A stretch of DNA of 64,000 nt from Flavobacteriales bacterium (GTDB taxonomy: Bacteria > Bacteroidota > Bacteroidia > JANQJC01). The position numbers and the translations under genes are program-made. Under the pieces are notes generated by a model. It was not told the DNA's origin, ran no database searches, and saw only the letters and a list, made by a program, of their open reading frames with translations. The stretch spans positions 20,092-84,091 of the forward strand of contig JANQJC010000096.1 in NCBI GenBank assembly GCA_028281825.1. The letters are read 5' to 3'. This document shows, in pieces, positions 36,848 to 45,203 of the stretch. Numbering within the stretch: position 1 is the first letter of the stretch; each line of letters starts with the position of its first letter.

Positions 36848-37189
36848 CTACCACACTGAACCAGCTGTCATCTTACGCCCACTTCTGATAGAGAAGAACT
36901 CTACCGTTTTATCCGGATATACAATAGCCAAAACAGCTTGCTCCACATTCATTTGCGCCTGGGCTACCACTTTCTCAGCTGTATAAATGTTTATCCATCC
37001 CTCCATTTTATGGAAACTTTGATACTGTTTGGTAACTATTCGCCAGGTGCGCCGGTTTTTCCACCGGCACACCAGGTTTAGTTCACCAAAATGATTGATA
37101 TCAAGACTGCAGGTGCCACCCTCGGCGCCAGCAGCTGCAAAAATGCTCTCAATAGCGTTATCAGTTAGGATTTCTAAACTATCATCCAT
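36848..37189 (-). CDS. Orphan soluble protein
   Basis: Protein of 113 residues without signal peptide or membrane helix. A basic and aromatic middle (VCRWKNRRTWRIVTKQYQSF) is followed by predicted strands (VEQAVLAIVYPDKTVEFFSIRSG). No family is recognised. It lies 43 bases after the Cys-rich gene and four bases before the small membrane protein, so the three look like one transcript. Function is unknown. Confidence 0.6.
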   Translation of the reverse strand: MDDSLEILTDNAIESIFAAAGAEGGTCSLDINHFGELNLVCRWKNRRTWRIVTKQYQSFHKMEGWINIYTAEKVVAQAQMNVEQAVLAIVYPDKTVEFFSIRSGRKMTAGSVW

Positions 37190-37232
37190 AGTGGTTATTT
37201 TTAGTTTGAGGGTTATTAGTTGGGTTTATATT

Positions 37233-37682
37233 TTATCCTGCACAGGTACCTGCGTTTACTAATTCATAGCAATCCGAATCACTGCACTCTTCACTTCCAT
37301 CGCATGGGCATTTCATGTGCAACTCATCTTCTGTATCATCCACCCATATTTCAATTGGGCAGTCTGATATATCGTACTCATTTTTGTAAACCACGCTACC
37401 TTGACTATCATTATCAGTTCCAATAAACTTAGTACTGCCTTCGTTGAAGGATATGTTGGCGCAAGGCCCTGATTGGTCTGCGGTTTTTGTAAAATGGTAT
37501 GTTCCCCAAGTGATGCTACCTGTACAGAAATTACCACTTTGCACCTTAATAGCTATGTGACTAGCCGTAAGGTCGTGCGTAGCTACGACAGTTTTGCCTT
37601 GCTTGATTTTCATTGTATAGCCATCGAATATCACATCATGTGTAGATAGACTATAAGAATTTGTTGCTGTGAATGTGCTCAT
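37233..37682 (-). CDS. Orphan beta-rich protein with cysteine-rich tail
   Basis: Protein of 149 residues, acidic, Ser/Thr-rich and probably all-beta, starting MSTFTATNSYSL and without signal peptide. The last 35 residues hold six Cys (CPCDGSEECSDSDC and a final C in AGTCAG), and further Cys occur in the middle (FCTGS, PCANIS, ISDCP). Such density suggests metal binding or disulfides after export by a route not visible here. No family is recognised. It is the first gene of a minus-strand cluster with two other orphans and a SpoIIE-type regulator. Confidence 0.62.
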   Translation of the reverse strand: MSTFTATNSYSLSTHDVIFDGYTMKIKQGKTVVATHDLTASHIAIKVQSGNFCTGSITWGTYHFTKTADQSGPCANISFNEGSTKFIGTDNDSQGSVVYKNEYDISDCPIEIWVDDTEDELHMKCPCDGSEECSDSDCYELVNAGTCAG

Positions 37683-37909
37683 AATCAGTTGTTTAAATTT
37701 TAGTTAACGATGAAATAAATGTAATTGGATAAGCTTGCTCTTAAAAACCCTTTTTTAGGATTTATAATAATTTGTAATTAATTTTCGGAACGTTTTTCTG
37801 GCATAAATAGTATGTCCGAAAATGTATGTAACTACTGAAAATAAAGAGAAGTAAAGAAATAATTGCTTAGTTAAGCAAGGATTTACTAAACCATTGTTAA
37901 TAATAGTTT

Positions 37910-39445
37910 ATGAGAGCGAAATCAACTAATCTGTTTGAATTGATTAAGTCTTTAAGTGTTCAGGAGCATAGATATTTCACCAAGTACCTAAAGGAGCATC
38001 GATTGAAATATGTGGATGAACTAGAGAAACTGTTTAACCTAATAAAGGGGCAAAAGGAATACGATGAAAAGGCGGTGAAGCTAGGCTTGAAAGGCACCTA
38101 TATTTCAAAATTCTTTCCACAATATAAAAGTCAATTACAAGATTTAGTTCAACGTTCACTTATCAATTACCACAAGGATGCTTCCATAGAGGCCGATATA
38201 CATCATTTATTGCATGTAGAAACCATTCTAAGGCAAAAGAATTTATATGACCAATGTTCAAAAGTATTGAGACAGGCCAGAGATAAAGCATTTAAATATG
38301 AGCATCACTTATTAGAAGTTGAAATACTAAAACGCCAAATTCTACTTCTTGGGGAATTGTTTCCTAAAGACTATAATGAAGTCTTAAACAAACTTATCAG
38401 TGAAAAGAATGCTGTATTACTCAAGCTTCAAAGTGAATCGGAATATCGAGATTTAAATCAGCGCATGTTTTTCCTTATAAGAAAGACCAATAATCTTAGA
38501 AATGATGCATTAGAACAGGAACTGGATGAATTGATAGGAAATCCAATATTAAAAAACGAAAATGATGCATTTAACTTCTGGTCAAAAGTGATGTTTAACT
38601 ACATCCACGCCCAATATTACAAGCTAAAAAAGAAACACTCAGTTAGTATTAAATATCGAAAGAGAATTGTTGAACTCTGGCAATTATACCCACATAAAGT
38701 GGAAGAAAACAGACGTTTTTACCTAGAAGCACTTTTCAACCTCATTGGAGCACTTCATAATGTGAAAAGCTATGAAGAAAGTAAAGTGTGGTTAAAAGAA
38801 GCAAAGAAAATCGGGTTTAAGTCAGAAATTGAAGACGCACATGCTTTTGAACAAGCCAAGTTATATGAGCTGCTTATTTTTATGAATACGAATAGCCTGG
38901 AAGAGGCTTTAGAATTGGTGCCAGAAATAGACTCTGGCTTAAAAAAGTTTAATACCCTGATACAAAACTCCTATCGATTAGCCATCTATCATAACATTTG
39001 CCTGACTTACTTTATAAGTGACGACCACAAAAGTGCTTTGAAGTGGGTAAATAGAATAATAGACATTGATAAAACAGAAGAAAGGCAAGACATTCAAGAC
39101 TTTAGTAAAATACTACGCCTGATAATTTTCTATTGCCTGGGTAAGTATGATTTGATAGAGAGCCAAGTGAGAGCTACCAAACGATTGCTGAAAAAGAATG
39201 ACCGGCTTTATGACCTTGAGACAACTATTATCAAATACCTACCCATGCTTATAGTATCAAATCATAACAGAACAGAAGAAATGGAAGTGCTCCATTCTTT
39301 TAAAGAGGAACTAAATAATATTGAGGGAGGTAAAAACAGTGCACTTGGCATGCAAGAAACCGGCTTATGGGTGGAGAGCAAAATCAGGGGAATTACCTTT
39401 AGGGCATTGCTAAAAGAGCTAATTGAAAAAGAAGGCAAAAAGTAA
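37910..39445 (+). CDS. All-helical TPR-like protein of a Bacteroidota family
   Basis: Soluble protein of 511 residues, almost entirely helical with no signal peptide. The N-terminal block NLFELIKSLSVQEHRYFTKYL, then KYVDELEKLFNLIKGQKEYDE, matches a Bacteroidota family whose members carry helical solenoid repeats but no named function. Helix pairs in the middle (YHNICLTYFISDDHKSALKWVNRIIDI) look like degenerate TPRs. It is divergent from the orphan cluster and 95 bases upstream of the MORN-repeat gene. I cannot assign a function. Confidence 0.72.
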   Translation: MRAKSTNLFELIKSLSVQEHRYFTKYLKEHRLKYVDELEKLFNLIKGQKEYDEKAVKLGLKGTYISKFFPQYKSQLQDLVQRSLINYHKDASIEADIHHLLHVETILRQKNLYDQCSKVLRQARDKAFKYEHHLLEVEILKRQILLLGELFPKDYNEVLNKLISEKNAVLLKLQSESEYRDLNQRMFFLIRKTNNLRNDALEQELDELIGNPILKNENDAFNFWSKVMFNYIHAQYYKLKKKHSVSIKYRKRIVELWQLYPHKVEENRRFYLEALFNLIGALHNVKSYEESKVWLKEAKKIGFKSEIEDAHAFEQAKLYELLIFMNTNSLEEALELVPEIDSGLKKFNTLIQNSYRLAIYHNICLTYFISDDHKSALKWVNRIIDIDKTEERQDIQDFSKILRLIIFYCLGKYDLIESQVRATKRLLKKNDRLYDLETTIIKYLPMLIVSNHNRTEEMEVLHSFKEELNNIEGGKNSALGMQETGLWVESKIRGITFRALLKELIEKEGKK

Positions 39446-39540
39446 TTACCCATACCCACCTGTTAATAATTATCCATCACACAATAAGTTAGCACTTAAT
39501 GCATTAGTTAATTTCGCTGGTGAACTGAAAAGTGAGACTA

Positions 39541-40878
39541 ATGCTAAGACTAATTTTAATACTCGCTACTTCCCTACCCATGATGGCCATAGCCCAAGAG
39601 GTGAGCACTGAAACATGGCCCAATGGTAAGACCAAATCACGTGGTGGGATGAAGGATGGAAAGAAAGTAGGAAAATGGACCACATTTTATGAAACTGGTG
39701 AGCGGTTTTGCGAGGAAAACTACCAAAATGGTGAACGTGGCAACAATTGGAATTGTTGGTACAAAAGCGGCAAAAAGATGACTGAGGCCAATTTTATCAA
39801 TGGAAAGAATACCAATTGGCATGAAAATGGGCAAAAGGAGTTTGAGGGGGAGATAAAAGACCGAAAAAAGACTGGGGAATGGAATGAATGGTACTCCAAC
39901 GGGCAATTGAAAGAAACTACCAACTACCAAGATGATAAGCTAAATGGCGCTATCATTGGTTTTTATAGTGATGGAAAAAAGTCTTATGAAGGGAATTATA
40001 GCAGCGGCAACAAAACAGGAAATTTTGTTTGGTGGTACTCTAACGGCAACAGGGAAATGGAAGGCCCCTTTGTGAACGACATGCGCAATGGCCGCTGGAA
40101 CTTCTACTACCCCAATGGCAAGAAAGGAAGTGAAGGCAGTTTTAAAGATGATAAACTCAATGGCAAATGGACTTATTACTATGAAGAAAGTGGGAAGCTT
40201 TGGAAGAAAGGTTATTTTGTTGATGGTGTGAAAGATAGCCTTTGGATAATCTATTATGAGAGTGGCAAGAAAGACCACGAAGGACACTTTGATGACGGAA
40301 AGGAGCAAGGTATTTGGACCGCCTGGCATGAAAATGGACAGATACGCGAGGCAGGCAAGTTTGAGCAAGGCAAACTGGATAGCCTATGGAAAGGCTATTT
40401 TAAAGATGGGCAGCCTATGTTTGAAGCCACTTATAAAATGGACTCACTAGATGGAAAAAACACCACCTGGTTTGATAATGGTCAGGTGCAATTTGAAAAG
40501 GGGTACAAAAACAATATGATGAACGGCACCTATAAGGAGTATTACCCAAGTGGAAAGGAAAAAGAAAGCGGTGTGTATAAGAACGGTAAGAAAAATGGCA
40601 TTTGGACAAACTGGTATGTTGGAGGGCAAATATACCAGAGGCACAGCTATATGGATGGCAAACTAAGCGGTGTGAGTGAAAACTATTATGAGCATGGCAC
40701 AAAAATAAGCTCGGGCAGCTATTTAAATGGCAGAATGCACGGTGTATGGACGTATTGGGATAGTAGTGGCAATGTCACCTATAAGGCAAAATTCAATAAT
40801 GGAAAGGTAGTAAAGGTGTATACACAAAAGCAATCACCAGAGTCTGGGTATAAGTTGCCGAGCAATTTACCAAAATAG
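39541..40878 (+). CDS. Exported MORN-repeat protein (MORN_2, YwqK-type repeats)
   Basis: Protein of 445 residues. ATG at 39541 gives a signal peptide (MLRLILILATSLPMMAIAQ); the GTG nine bases earlier is less likely. The rest is about 17 tandem repeats of about 23 residues with the pattern WY.NG....EG.....K.G.W, ending in a short Pro/Ser tail. These repeats are labelled MORN_2 or YwqK-family antitoxin in databases; no toxin is next to it, so the antitoxin label is not supported. It is probably a periplasmic or surface beta-solenoid. Function is unknown. Confidence 0.85.
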   Translation: MLRLILILATSLPMMAIAQEVSTETWPNGKTKSRGGMKDGKKVGKWTTFYETGERFCEENYQNGERGNNWNCWYKSGKKMTEANFINGKNTNWHENGQKEFEGEIKDRKKTGEWNEWYSNGQLKETTNYQDDKLNGAIIGFYSDGKKSYEGNYSSGNKTGNFVWWYSNGNREMEGPFVNDMRNGRWNFYYPNGKKGSEGSFKDDKLNGKWTYYYEESGKLWKKGYFVDGVKDSLWIIYYESGKKDHEGHFDDGKEQGIWTAWHENGQIREAGKFEQGKLDSLWKGYFKDGQPMFEATYKMDSLDGKNTTWFDNGQVQFEKGYKNNMMNGTYKEYYPSGKEKESGVYKNGKKNGIWTNWYVGGQIYQRHSYMDGKLSGVSENYYEHGTKISSGSYLNGRMHGVWTYWDSSGNVTYKAKFNNGKVVKVYTQKQSPESGYKLPSNLPK

Positions 40879-41050
40879 TGTGTATAATGTTGTAAATAGT
40901 GGATACAATGAAATTTATTTACAAAGTAAACAAAGTTTCATCGAGACCCTCGAGGGACTCACGGAAAATCTTAGTCGTTGAATAACATAGTGTATTTTTA
41001 GCCCTCTAAAAGCCTTATATATCAAGGGCTGTAACATCAAGGTAATTGAT

Positions 41051-41058
41051 TAGTTTTG
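41051..41058 (+). promoter_or_regulatory. Putative -7 box for the inositol oxygenase gene
   Basis: TAGTTTTG fits TAnnTTTG and lies 22 bases before the ATG at 41080. No good -33 TTTG is present at the usual distance. Confidence 0.42.
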
Positions 41059-41079
41059 TAGTACAGAGTCCTCCTAAAA

Positions 41080-41898
41080 ATGGAAGTAGCAGAAAAACAA
41101 TTCCGCAATTATGATGAAGGTGAGCTGATTGAAGTTATCAAGGATAACTATTACAAGATGCGTACCCGACAAACTGTAGACTATGTGCAGCGTATGCAAA
41201 AGAAGTACTTGACTTTTGATAAGCCTATGCACATTTGGGATGCGATGGAAAAGCTCAACAACTTTGTAGACTTGAGTGACCCTGATATTACCCTACCCAA
41301 CCTTATTCATTTAGTGCAAACAGCTGAAGGTATCCGCAAAGACAACCGTCCTGACTGGATGCAGTTGGTAGGGCTTATCCATGACCTGGGTAAAATAATG
41401 TTTCTTTTCGGGAATGATGAAGATGGAACTTCACTTAAAGAGCAATGGGGTATGGTAGGTGACATCTTTTTGGTTGGCTGCCAACTGCCTGATACTTGTG
41501 TGTATCCTGAATTCAATAAGGACAACCCTGATATGCAAAACCCGCTATATAATACCCCCACTGGTATGTATGAAGCCAATTGTGGTATTGACAACTGCCT
41601 AAAAGCCTGGGGGCACGATGAATACCTTTTCCAGGTATTGAGTAACCACCCTGAAAATAAAATACCTCATGAGGGTATGGCAATGATAAGATATCACTCC
41701 TTCTATCCCTGGCATACAGGCGGTAGCTATCGTGAGTTAATGAATGAACAGGACTATCAATACCTTGAATGGGTGAAGGATTTTAACCAATATGACCTAT
41801 ATACAAAGTCGGTTACCACTTATAATCTTGATGAAATAAAAGCCTACTATTTACCCATTATTGAGAAATATTTAGGTAAGGGGCCTGTATACTTTTAA
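41080..41898 (+). CDS. Myo-inositol oxygenase (MIOX family)
   Basis: Di-iron HD-domain oxygenase of 272 residues that converts myo-inositol and oxygen to D-glucuronate. It matches the animal and plant MIOX family end to end. All six metal ligands are present: His77 (HLVQTAEG), His101 and Asp102 (LIHDLGK), His179 (AWGHDEY), His206 (RYHSFYPWHTG) and Asp239 (FNQYDLYTK). The substrate-site Lys of DLGK is kept. The protein has no signal peptide and is cytoplasmic. The PPK2-like gene follows after five bases. A glucuronokinase-like gene and galU lie 3.3-4.3 kb away on the other strand, which suggests a role in supplying UDP-glucuronate. Confidence 0.93.
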   Translation: MEVAEKQFRNYDEGELIEVIKDNYYKMRTRQTVDYVQRMQKKYLTFDKPMHIWDAMEKLNNFVDLSDPDITLPNLIHLVQTAEGIRKDNRPDWMQLVGLIHDLGKIMFLFGNDEDGTSLKEQWGMVGDIFLVGCQLPDTCVYPEFNKDNPDMQNPLYNTPTGMYEANCGIDNCLKAWGHDEYLFQVLSNHPENKIPHEGMAMIRYHSFYPWHTGGSYRELMNEQDYQYLEWVKDFNQYDLYTKSVTTYNLDEIKAYYLPIIEKYLGKGPVYF

Positions 41899-41903
41899 TC
41901 ATT

Positions 41904-42647
41904 TTGAAAATCGATTTACTCTCTATATCAACCAGCCCACCCACTGATATCTCAAAAGAAGAGATAAAAAAAGAGACCAAGGCACTCAAGGAAGAAATGA
42001 ATGAGTTACAGCAACTGCTGTATGCTGAATCAAAACATGCCTTATTAATCGTACTACAAGGTATGGATGCCAGTGGCAAGGATGGTGCTATCCGTGACGT
42101 GTTTAGTGCAATGAACCCGCAAGGCGTTCGAGTCCATTCATTCAAAGTGCCTTCGTCAGAAGAACGCAGGCATGACTATCTATGGCGTGTACATAAGATG
42201 ACCCCCGAAAGAGGAATGATACAAATCTTCAATAGAAGTCATTATGAAGATGTATTGGTTACGCGGGTATTAGGAAATATTGATGATGCAGAAGCAGAAA
42301 AGCGCTTTGGGCATATCAATGACTTTGAACGAATGTTGACTGATTGCGATACTATCATTCTTAAATTTTACCTACATATATCTGAAGAAGAGCAACAAAA
42401 GAATTTTAGAGACAGGCTTACAGACCCTTTCAAACATTGGAAGCATAGTATCAAAGACCATAAGATGGCCAAGTATTGGCCTGAGTTCAGGCAATACTAC
42501 CAAGAAGTATTTGAGAAATGCAGCCCTGAGATACCTTGGGTAATTGTTCCTTCTGACAGTAATTGGTACAAGGAATATATCATAGCCAAAGCCATTGTAG
42601 ATACCCTGAATGAGTTGGATATGAAGTATCCAAAGTTAAACTTATAA
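41904..42647 (+). CDS. Polyphosphate kinase 2 family protein
   Basis: PPK2-family phosphotransferase of 247 residues, which phosphorylates nucleotides from polyphosphate (or runs in reverse). Motifs are the Walker A loop GMDASGKDGAIR (residues 53-64), the lid segment WRVHKMTPERGM and the Walker B-like IFNRSHYED. Length and the EIPWVIVPSDSNWYKE block are typical of single-domain PPK2. The start is TTG, five bases after the inositol oxygenase stop; no in-frame ATG comes before about residue 32, and the Walker A loop begins at 53. The tight spacing implies cotranscription with the oxygenase. Whether it uses ADP, AMP or GDP cannot be told. Confidence 0.9.
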   Translation: MKIDLLSISTSPPTDISKEEIKKETKALKEEMNELQQLLYAESKHALLIVLQGMDASGKDGAIRDVFSAMNPQGVRVHSFKVPSSEERRHDYLWRVHKMTPERGMIQIFNRSHYEDVLVTRVLGNIDDAEAEKRFGHINDFERMLTDCDTIILKFYLHISEEEQQKNFRDRLTDPFKHWKHSIKDHKMAKYWPEFRQYYQEVFEKCSPEIPWVIVPSDSNWYKEYIIAKAIVDTLNELDMKYPKLNL

Positions 42648-42659
42648 AGTAACGGGCTA

Positions 42660-44231
42660 TTACTTATAGTCTACTTTAAGCACTTCTAAGGCTTTCTCGG
42701 TAGGCAATGCAAAAGATATACCTTCTACTCCGCGTTCTACAACCTTTGAAGTTACCACACCAACTACCTTACCCTCTTTAGTGATAATAGGCCCACCACT
42801 ATTGCCAGGACTCACACTCACATCAGTTTGTAGATACTTAACATCCTCAATCAACCGCTCACCACTCAATATACCTTTAGTTACAGTTTGCGATAGGTTC
42901 TTGTCTACAGGCGTTCCTATGGCGTATACTTCTGCCCCCGTGCTTATATCAGAACTATTACTCAACAACTCCAGCGGCTTGAAGCCCTTGCCGCTTAATT
43001 TTATCAAAGCAACATCATGTGTTAGGTCTTTCCTTATTACTTCACCAATAAAAGATAGCCCACTGCCCAAAATTACATTCACCTTAGGGTTGTTTTTTAC
43101 CACATGATAATTTGTCATTATATATCCATCCTCAGAAATGATAAAGCCACTTCCATGTCCGCCTTCATCTAGCTCTACGGTTACCACTGACTGGGTGAAA
43201 TCCATGATAGAAGCATCCTTATTTACTGAAGGCTTAGTTAATGTAATGTTGTCAAAATCATTTACAATAGGCTCATTGGAGCCTTTTGATACCAAATCAT
43301 ATATTTCAGGGTTTTCGGCTAAAAACACACCCATGCCGTTATCAAAAGCTGTGTATATCACGTTATCCAGACTATTTGAGTTTTTGGTATTAAACGATTC
43401 TACTTTACCCTTTTTCACAATTTTATCTGCATATATATCTTTTAATGACCAGTTAGTTTGAAGGGTGCAAGTATAAAAGATGGAACCAAGTGCCTGCATA
43501 TCGCTATTGATAGTCACTCCTGTTATTTCAGCATTCAGTTCATACCCCCTATTTGGAATTTGGTCAGGCACGTTAAATCCAAGGTCTTTCAAGCCATTGT
43601 TTACAATAACTTCAAGGTCTTCTGCTTTCACATTTACCGTATTCTCCCAAAATATCTCGTTAAGCAGCTTACCTTTGTAACTTGTTTCTCCAATCTTTTC
43701 TCCTATCCTCAATCTCACATTCACATTAGTGCATCCTATTGGATACTGTTCTAATGCCTCACTCATTGGTGGTGCCTTCACAGATACAAAACTTGCACTT
43801 CTTGGATAACTCTTAAAATTAGAACCCGTTAAACCATCCACAAGATATAAAACCAATGGTGCGGCAATCATAACACCTGTGCCTCCCAAATATAGTCCTA
43901 AAAAATTATCAGAACCAAAGGCTGCTGCCATCATTGGTATGCCAGCACCCATTCCCAACAAATTAAGAGTGCTCGTGCCTTTTCTAATTGGACTTAAGTC
44001 AGTAACCACGGGGCGGAAACCATCTTTAGTCATTTCAATAGTATGTTTATCTTTAGATTTTACCTTTATCTCTTTTACACCATTTGCTATTGGTTTACCA
44101 TCAAGCTTTACAGTCACTCCTTCTTCATAGTTCAGGGCTATCTTGGTTTTTGGCCCGTTAATGATAGTTGCGCATGAAGTAAAAAAGAGCGCAATAGACA
44201 AGCAGAGAAAAATATTCAGAAAACGCATCAT
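42660..44231 (-). CDS. Lipoprotein with PEGA-like domain fused to trypsin-like (HtrA) protease
   Basis: Protein of 523 residues. The signal peptide ends in a lipobox (FFTSC), so it is a lipoprotein. A PEGA-type domain (VTVKLDGKPIANGVKEIKV) occupies about residues 30-75, then a hydrophobic hairpin (about 90-135), a middle region of about 190 residues resembling YajG/LPS-loading lipoprotein folds, and an S1C serine protease domain at about 345-520. The triad is visible: His in NYHVV, Asp in HDVALIKL, Ser in PGNSGGP. There is no PDZ domain. It may be a surface or periplasmic protease that senses envelope stress; the fused arrangement is unusual. Confidence 0.85.
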   Translation of the reverse strand: MMRFLNIFLCLSIALFFTSCATIINGPKTKIALNYEEGVTVKLDGKPIANGVKEIKVKSKDKHTIEMTKDGFRPVVTDLSPIRKGTSTLNLLGMGAGIPMMAAAFGSDNFLGLYLGGTGVMIAAPLVLYLVDGLTGSNFKSYPRSASFVSVKAPPMSEALEQYPIGCTNVNVRLRIGEKIGETSYKGKLLNEIFWENTVNVKAEDLEVIVNNGLKDLGFNVPDQIPNRGYELNAEITGVTINSDMQALGSIFYTCTLQTNWSLKDIYADKIVKKGKVESFNTKNSNSLDNVIYTAFDNGMGVFLAENPEIYDLVSKGSNEPIVNDFDNITLTKPSVNKDASIMDFTQSVVTVELDEGGHGSGFIISEDGYIMTNYHVVKNNPKVNVILGSGLSFIGEVIRKDLTHDVALIKLSGKGFKPLELLSNSSDISTGAEVYAIGTPVDKNLSQTVTKGILSGERLIEDVKYLQTDVSVSPGNSGGPIITKEGKVVGVVTSKVVERGVEGISFALPTEKALEVLKVDYK

Positions 44232-44275
44232 GATTGATTATTAATTGCTGTTATTATAAGTGAGCGGAAAGTTAG

Positions 44276-44301
44276 AAAAAAAAAGCCTTTTCAGCGGCTT
44301 T
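44276..44301 (-). terminator. Rho-independent terminator after galU
   Basis: On the minus strand AAAGCC (44301-44296) pairs with GGCTTT (44287-44282) and is followed by a run of nine T. It lies just downstream of the galU stop. Confidence 0.75.
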
Positions 44302-44333
44302 AAGTCACGAAAAGCAATTCTGCATTAACGTAC

Positions 44334-45203
44334 CTACAGATTTTTGGAAAATTCCTTCAACCAATCCCTGAATTCATCTTTTAGGTCTTCACGCTCAAGG
44401 GCAAGAATAATATTGGTTTTGAGGTAATCCATTTTATTGCCCACATCATAGCGCATGCCCTTATATTTGAGACCATAAAAGCCGTTGGCTTTTGTTTGCA
44501 AGCGCATAGCATCTGTCAACTGTATCTCGTTGTTTACCCCTGTGGGCAGGTTTTTTAGATATTTAAAAATGTCTGCTGTGAATAAATACCTGCCCCCTAT
44601 TGCCAGATTGGATGGAGCACTTTCCACACTAGGTTTCTCTATGAAGTCATTGGCCCTGTATACGTTGCTTTCTACCTCCGTGCCATCTATCACACCATAC
44701 CTACTCACCACACTCTTTTCCACCTCTTGTAAAGCCACCACACCCTTGCCATATTTTTCATAGGCATTTATCAGTTGCTTACTCACTGGCCCATTTGGCG
44801 ACTCTACTATGGTATCTCCCAATAACACGACAAAAGGTTCATTACCCACATGATGGCGGGCATAATACACAGCATCACCCAGGCCCTTCAATTCTTTTTG
44901 CCAAACAAAATGTATATCGGCCAATTGACTGATTTGCTTGATAGCTTCAAGTTCCTGCGTTCTACCCTTTTCTTCCAGTCTTTGCTCCAAATCAAAACTA
45001 CGGTCAAAGTACTCCTCAATGCTGCGCTTACCTTTACCTATCACCATTAATATATCAGTGATACCCGAAGCAACAGCTTCTTCCACCACATACTGTATAA
45101 CTGGCTTATCCACCACTGGTATCATCTCTTTGGGTTGAGACTTTGTGGCTGGTAAAAGCCTTGTTCCGAAACCTGCTGCTGGTATTACTGCTTTCTTAAC
45201 CAT
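44334..45203 (-). CDS. galU: UTP--sugar-1-phosphate uridylyltransferase, GalU family
   Basis: Nucleotidyltransferase of 289 residues, the usual GalU length, that makes UDP-glucose from glucose-1-phosphate. Motifs are the N-terminal AAGFGTRLLPATKSQPKEM, VVLLGDTIV with the metal-binding Asp, FIEKPS, and NEIQLTDA near the C-terminus. It overlaps the end of the glucuronokinase-like gene by eight bases, so the two are translationally coupled. The context raises the question of whether this enzyme takes glucuronate-1-phosphate as well as glucose-1-phosphate; the sequence itself looks like ordinary GalU. A terminator follows the stop. Confidence 0.93.
   Translation of the reverse strand: MVKKAVIPAAGFGTRLLPATKSQPKEMIPVVDKPVIQYVVEEAVASGITDILMVIGKGKRSIEEYFDRSFDLEQRLEEKGRTQELEAIKQISQLADIHFVWQKELKGLGDAVYYARHHVGNEPFVVLLGDTIVESPNGPVSKQLINAYEKYGKGVVALQEVEKSVVSRYGVIDGTEVESNVYRANDFIEKPSVESAPSNLAIGGRYLFTADIFKYLKNLPTGVNNEIQLTDAMRLQTKANGFYGLKYKGMRYDVGNKMDYLKTNIILALEREDLKDEFRDWLKEFSKNL

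Noticed and set aside
37200..37909. Tail- or effector-like system for the Cys-rich orphan cluster
   Set aside because: No tail-sheath, VgrG, PAAR or immunity gene is visible near it, so assignment to a contractile injection system would be speculation.
39541..40878. MORN_2 gene as toxin-antitoxin antitoxin (YwqK)
   Set aside because: The product has a signal peptide, no toxin gene is adjacent and the repeats are structural; the label comes from database naming only.
40947..40956. Perfect palindrome CCCTCGAGGG before the inositol oxygenase gene
   Set aside because: A single ten-base palindrome with no second copy and no known operator match; it could be part of a weak hairpin but supports no specific regulator.
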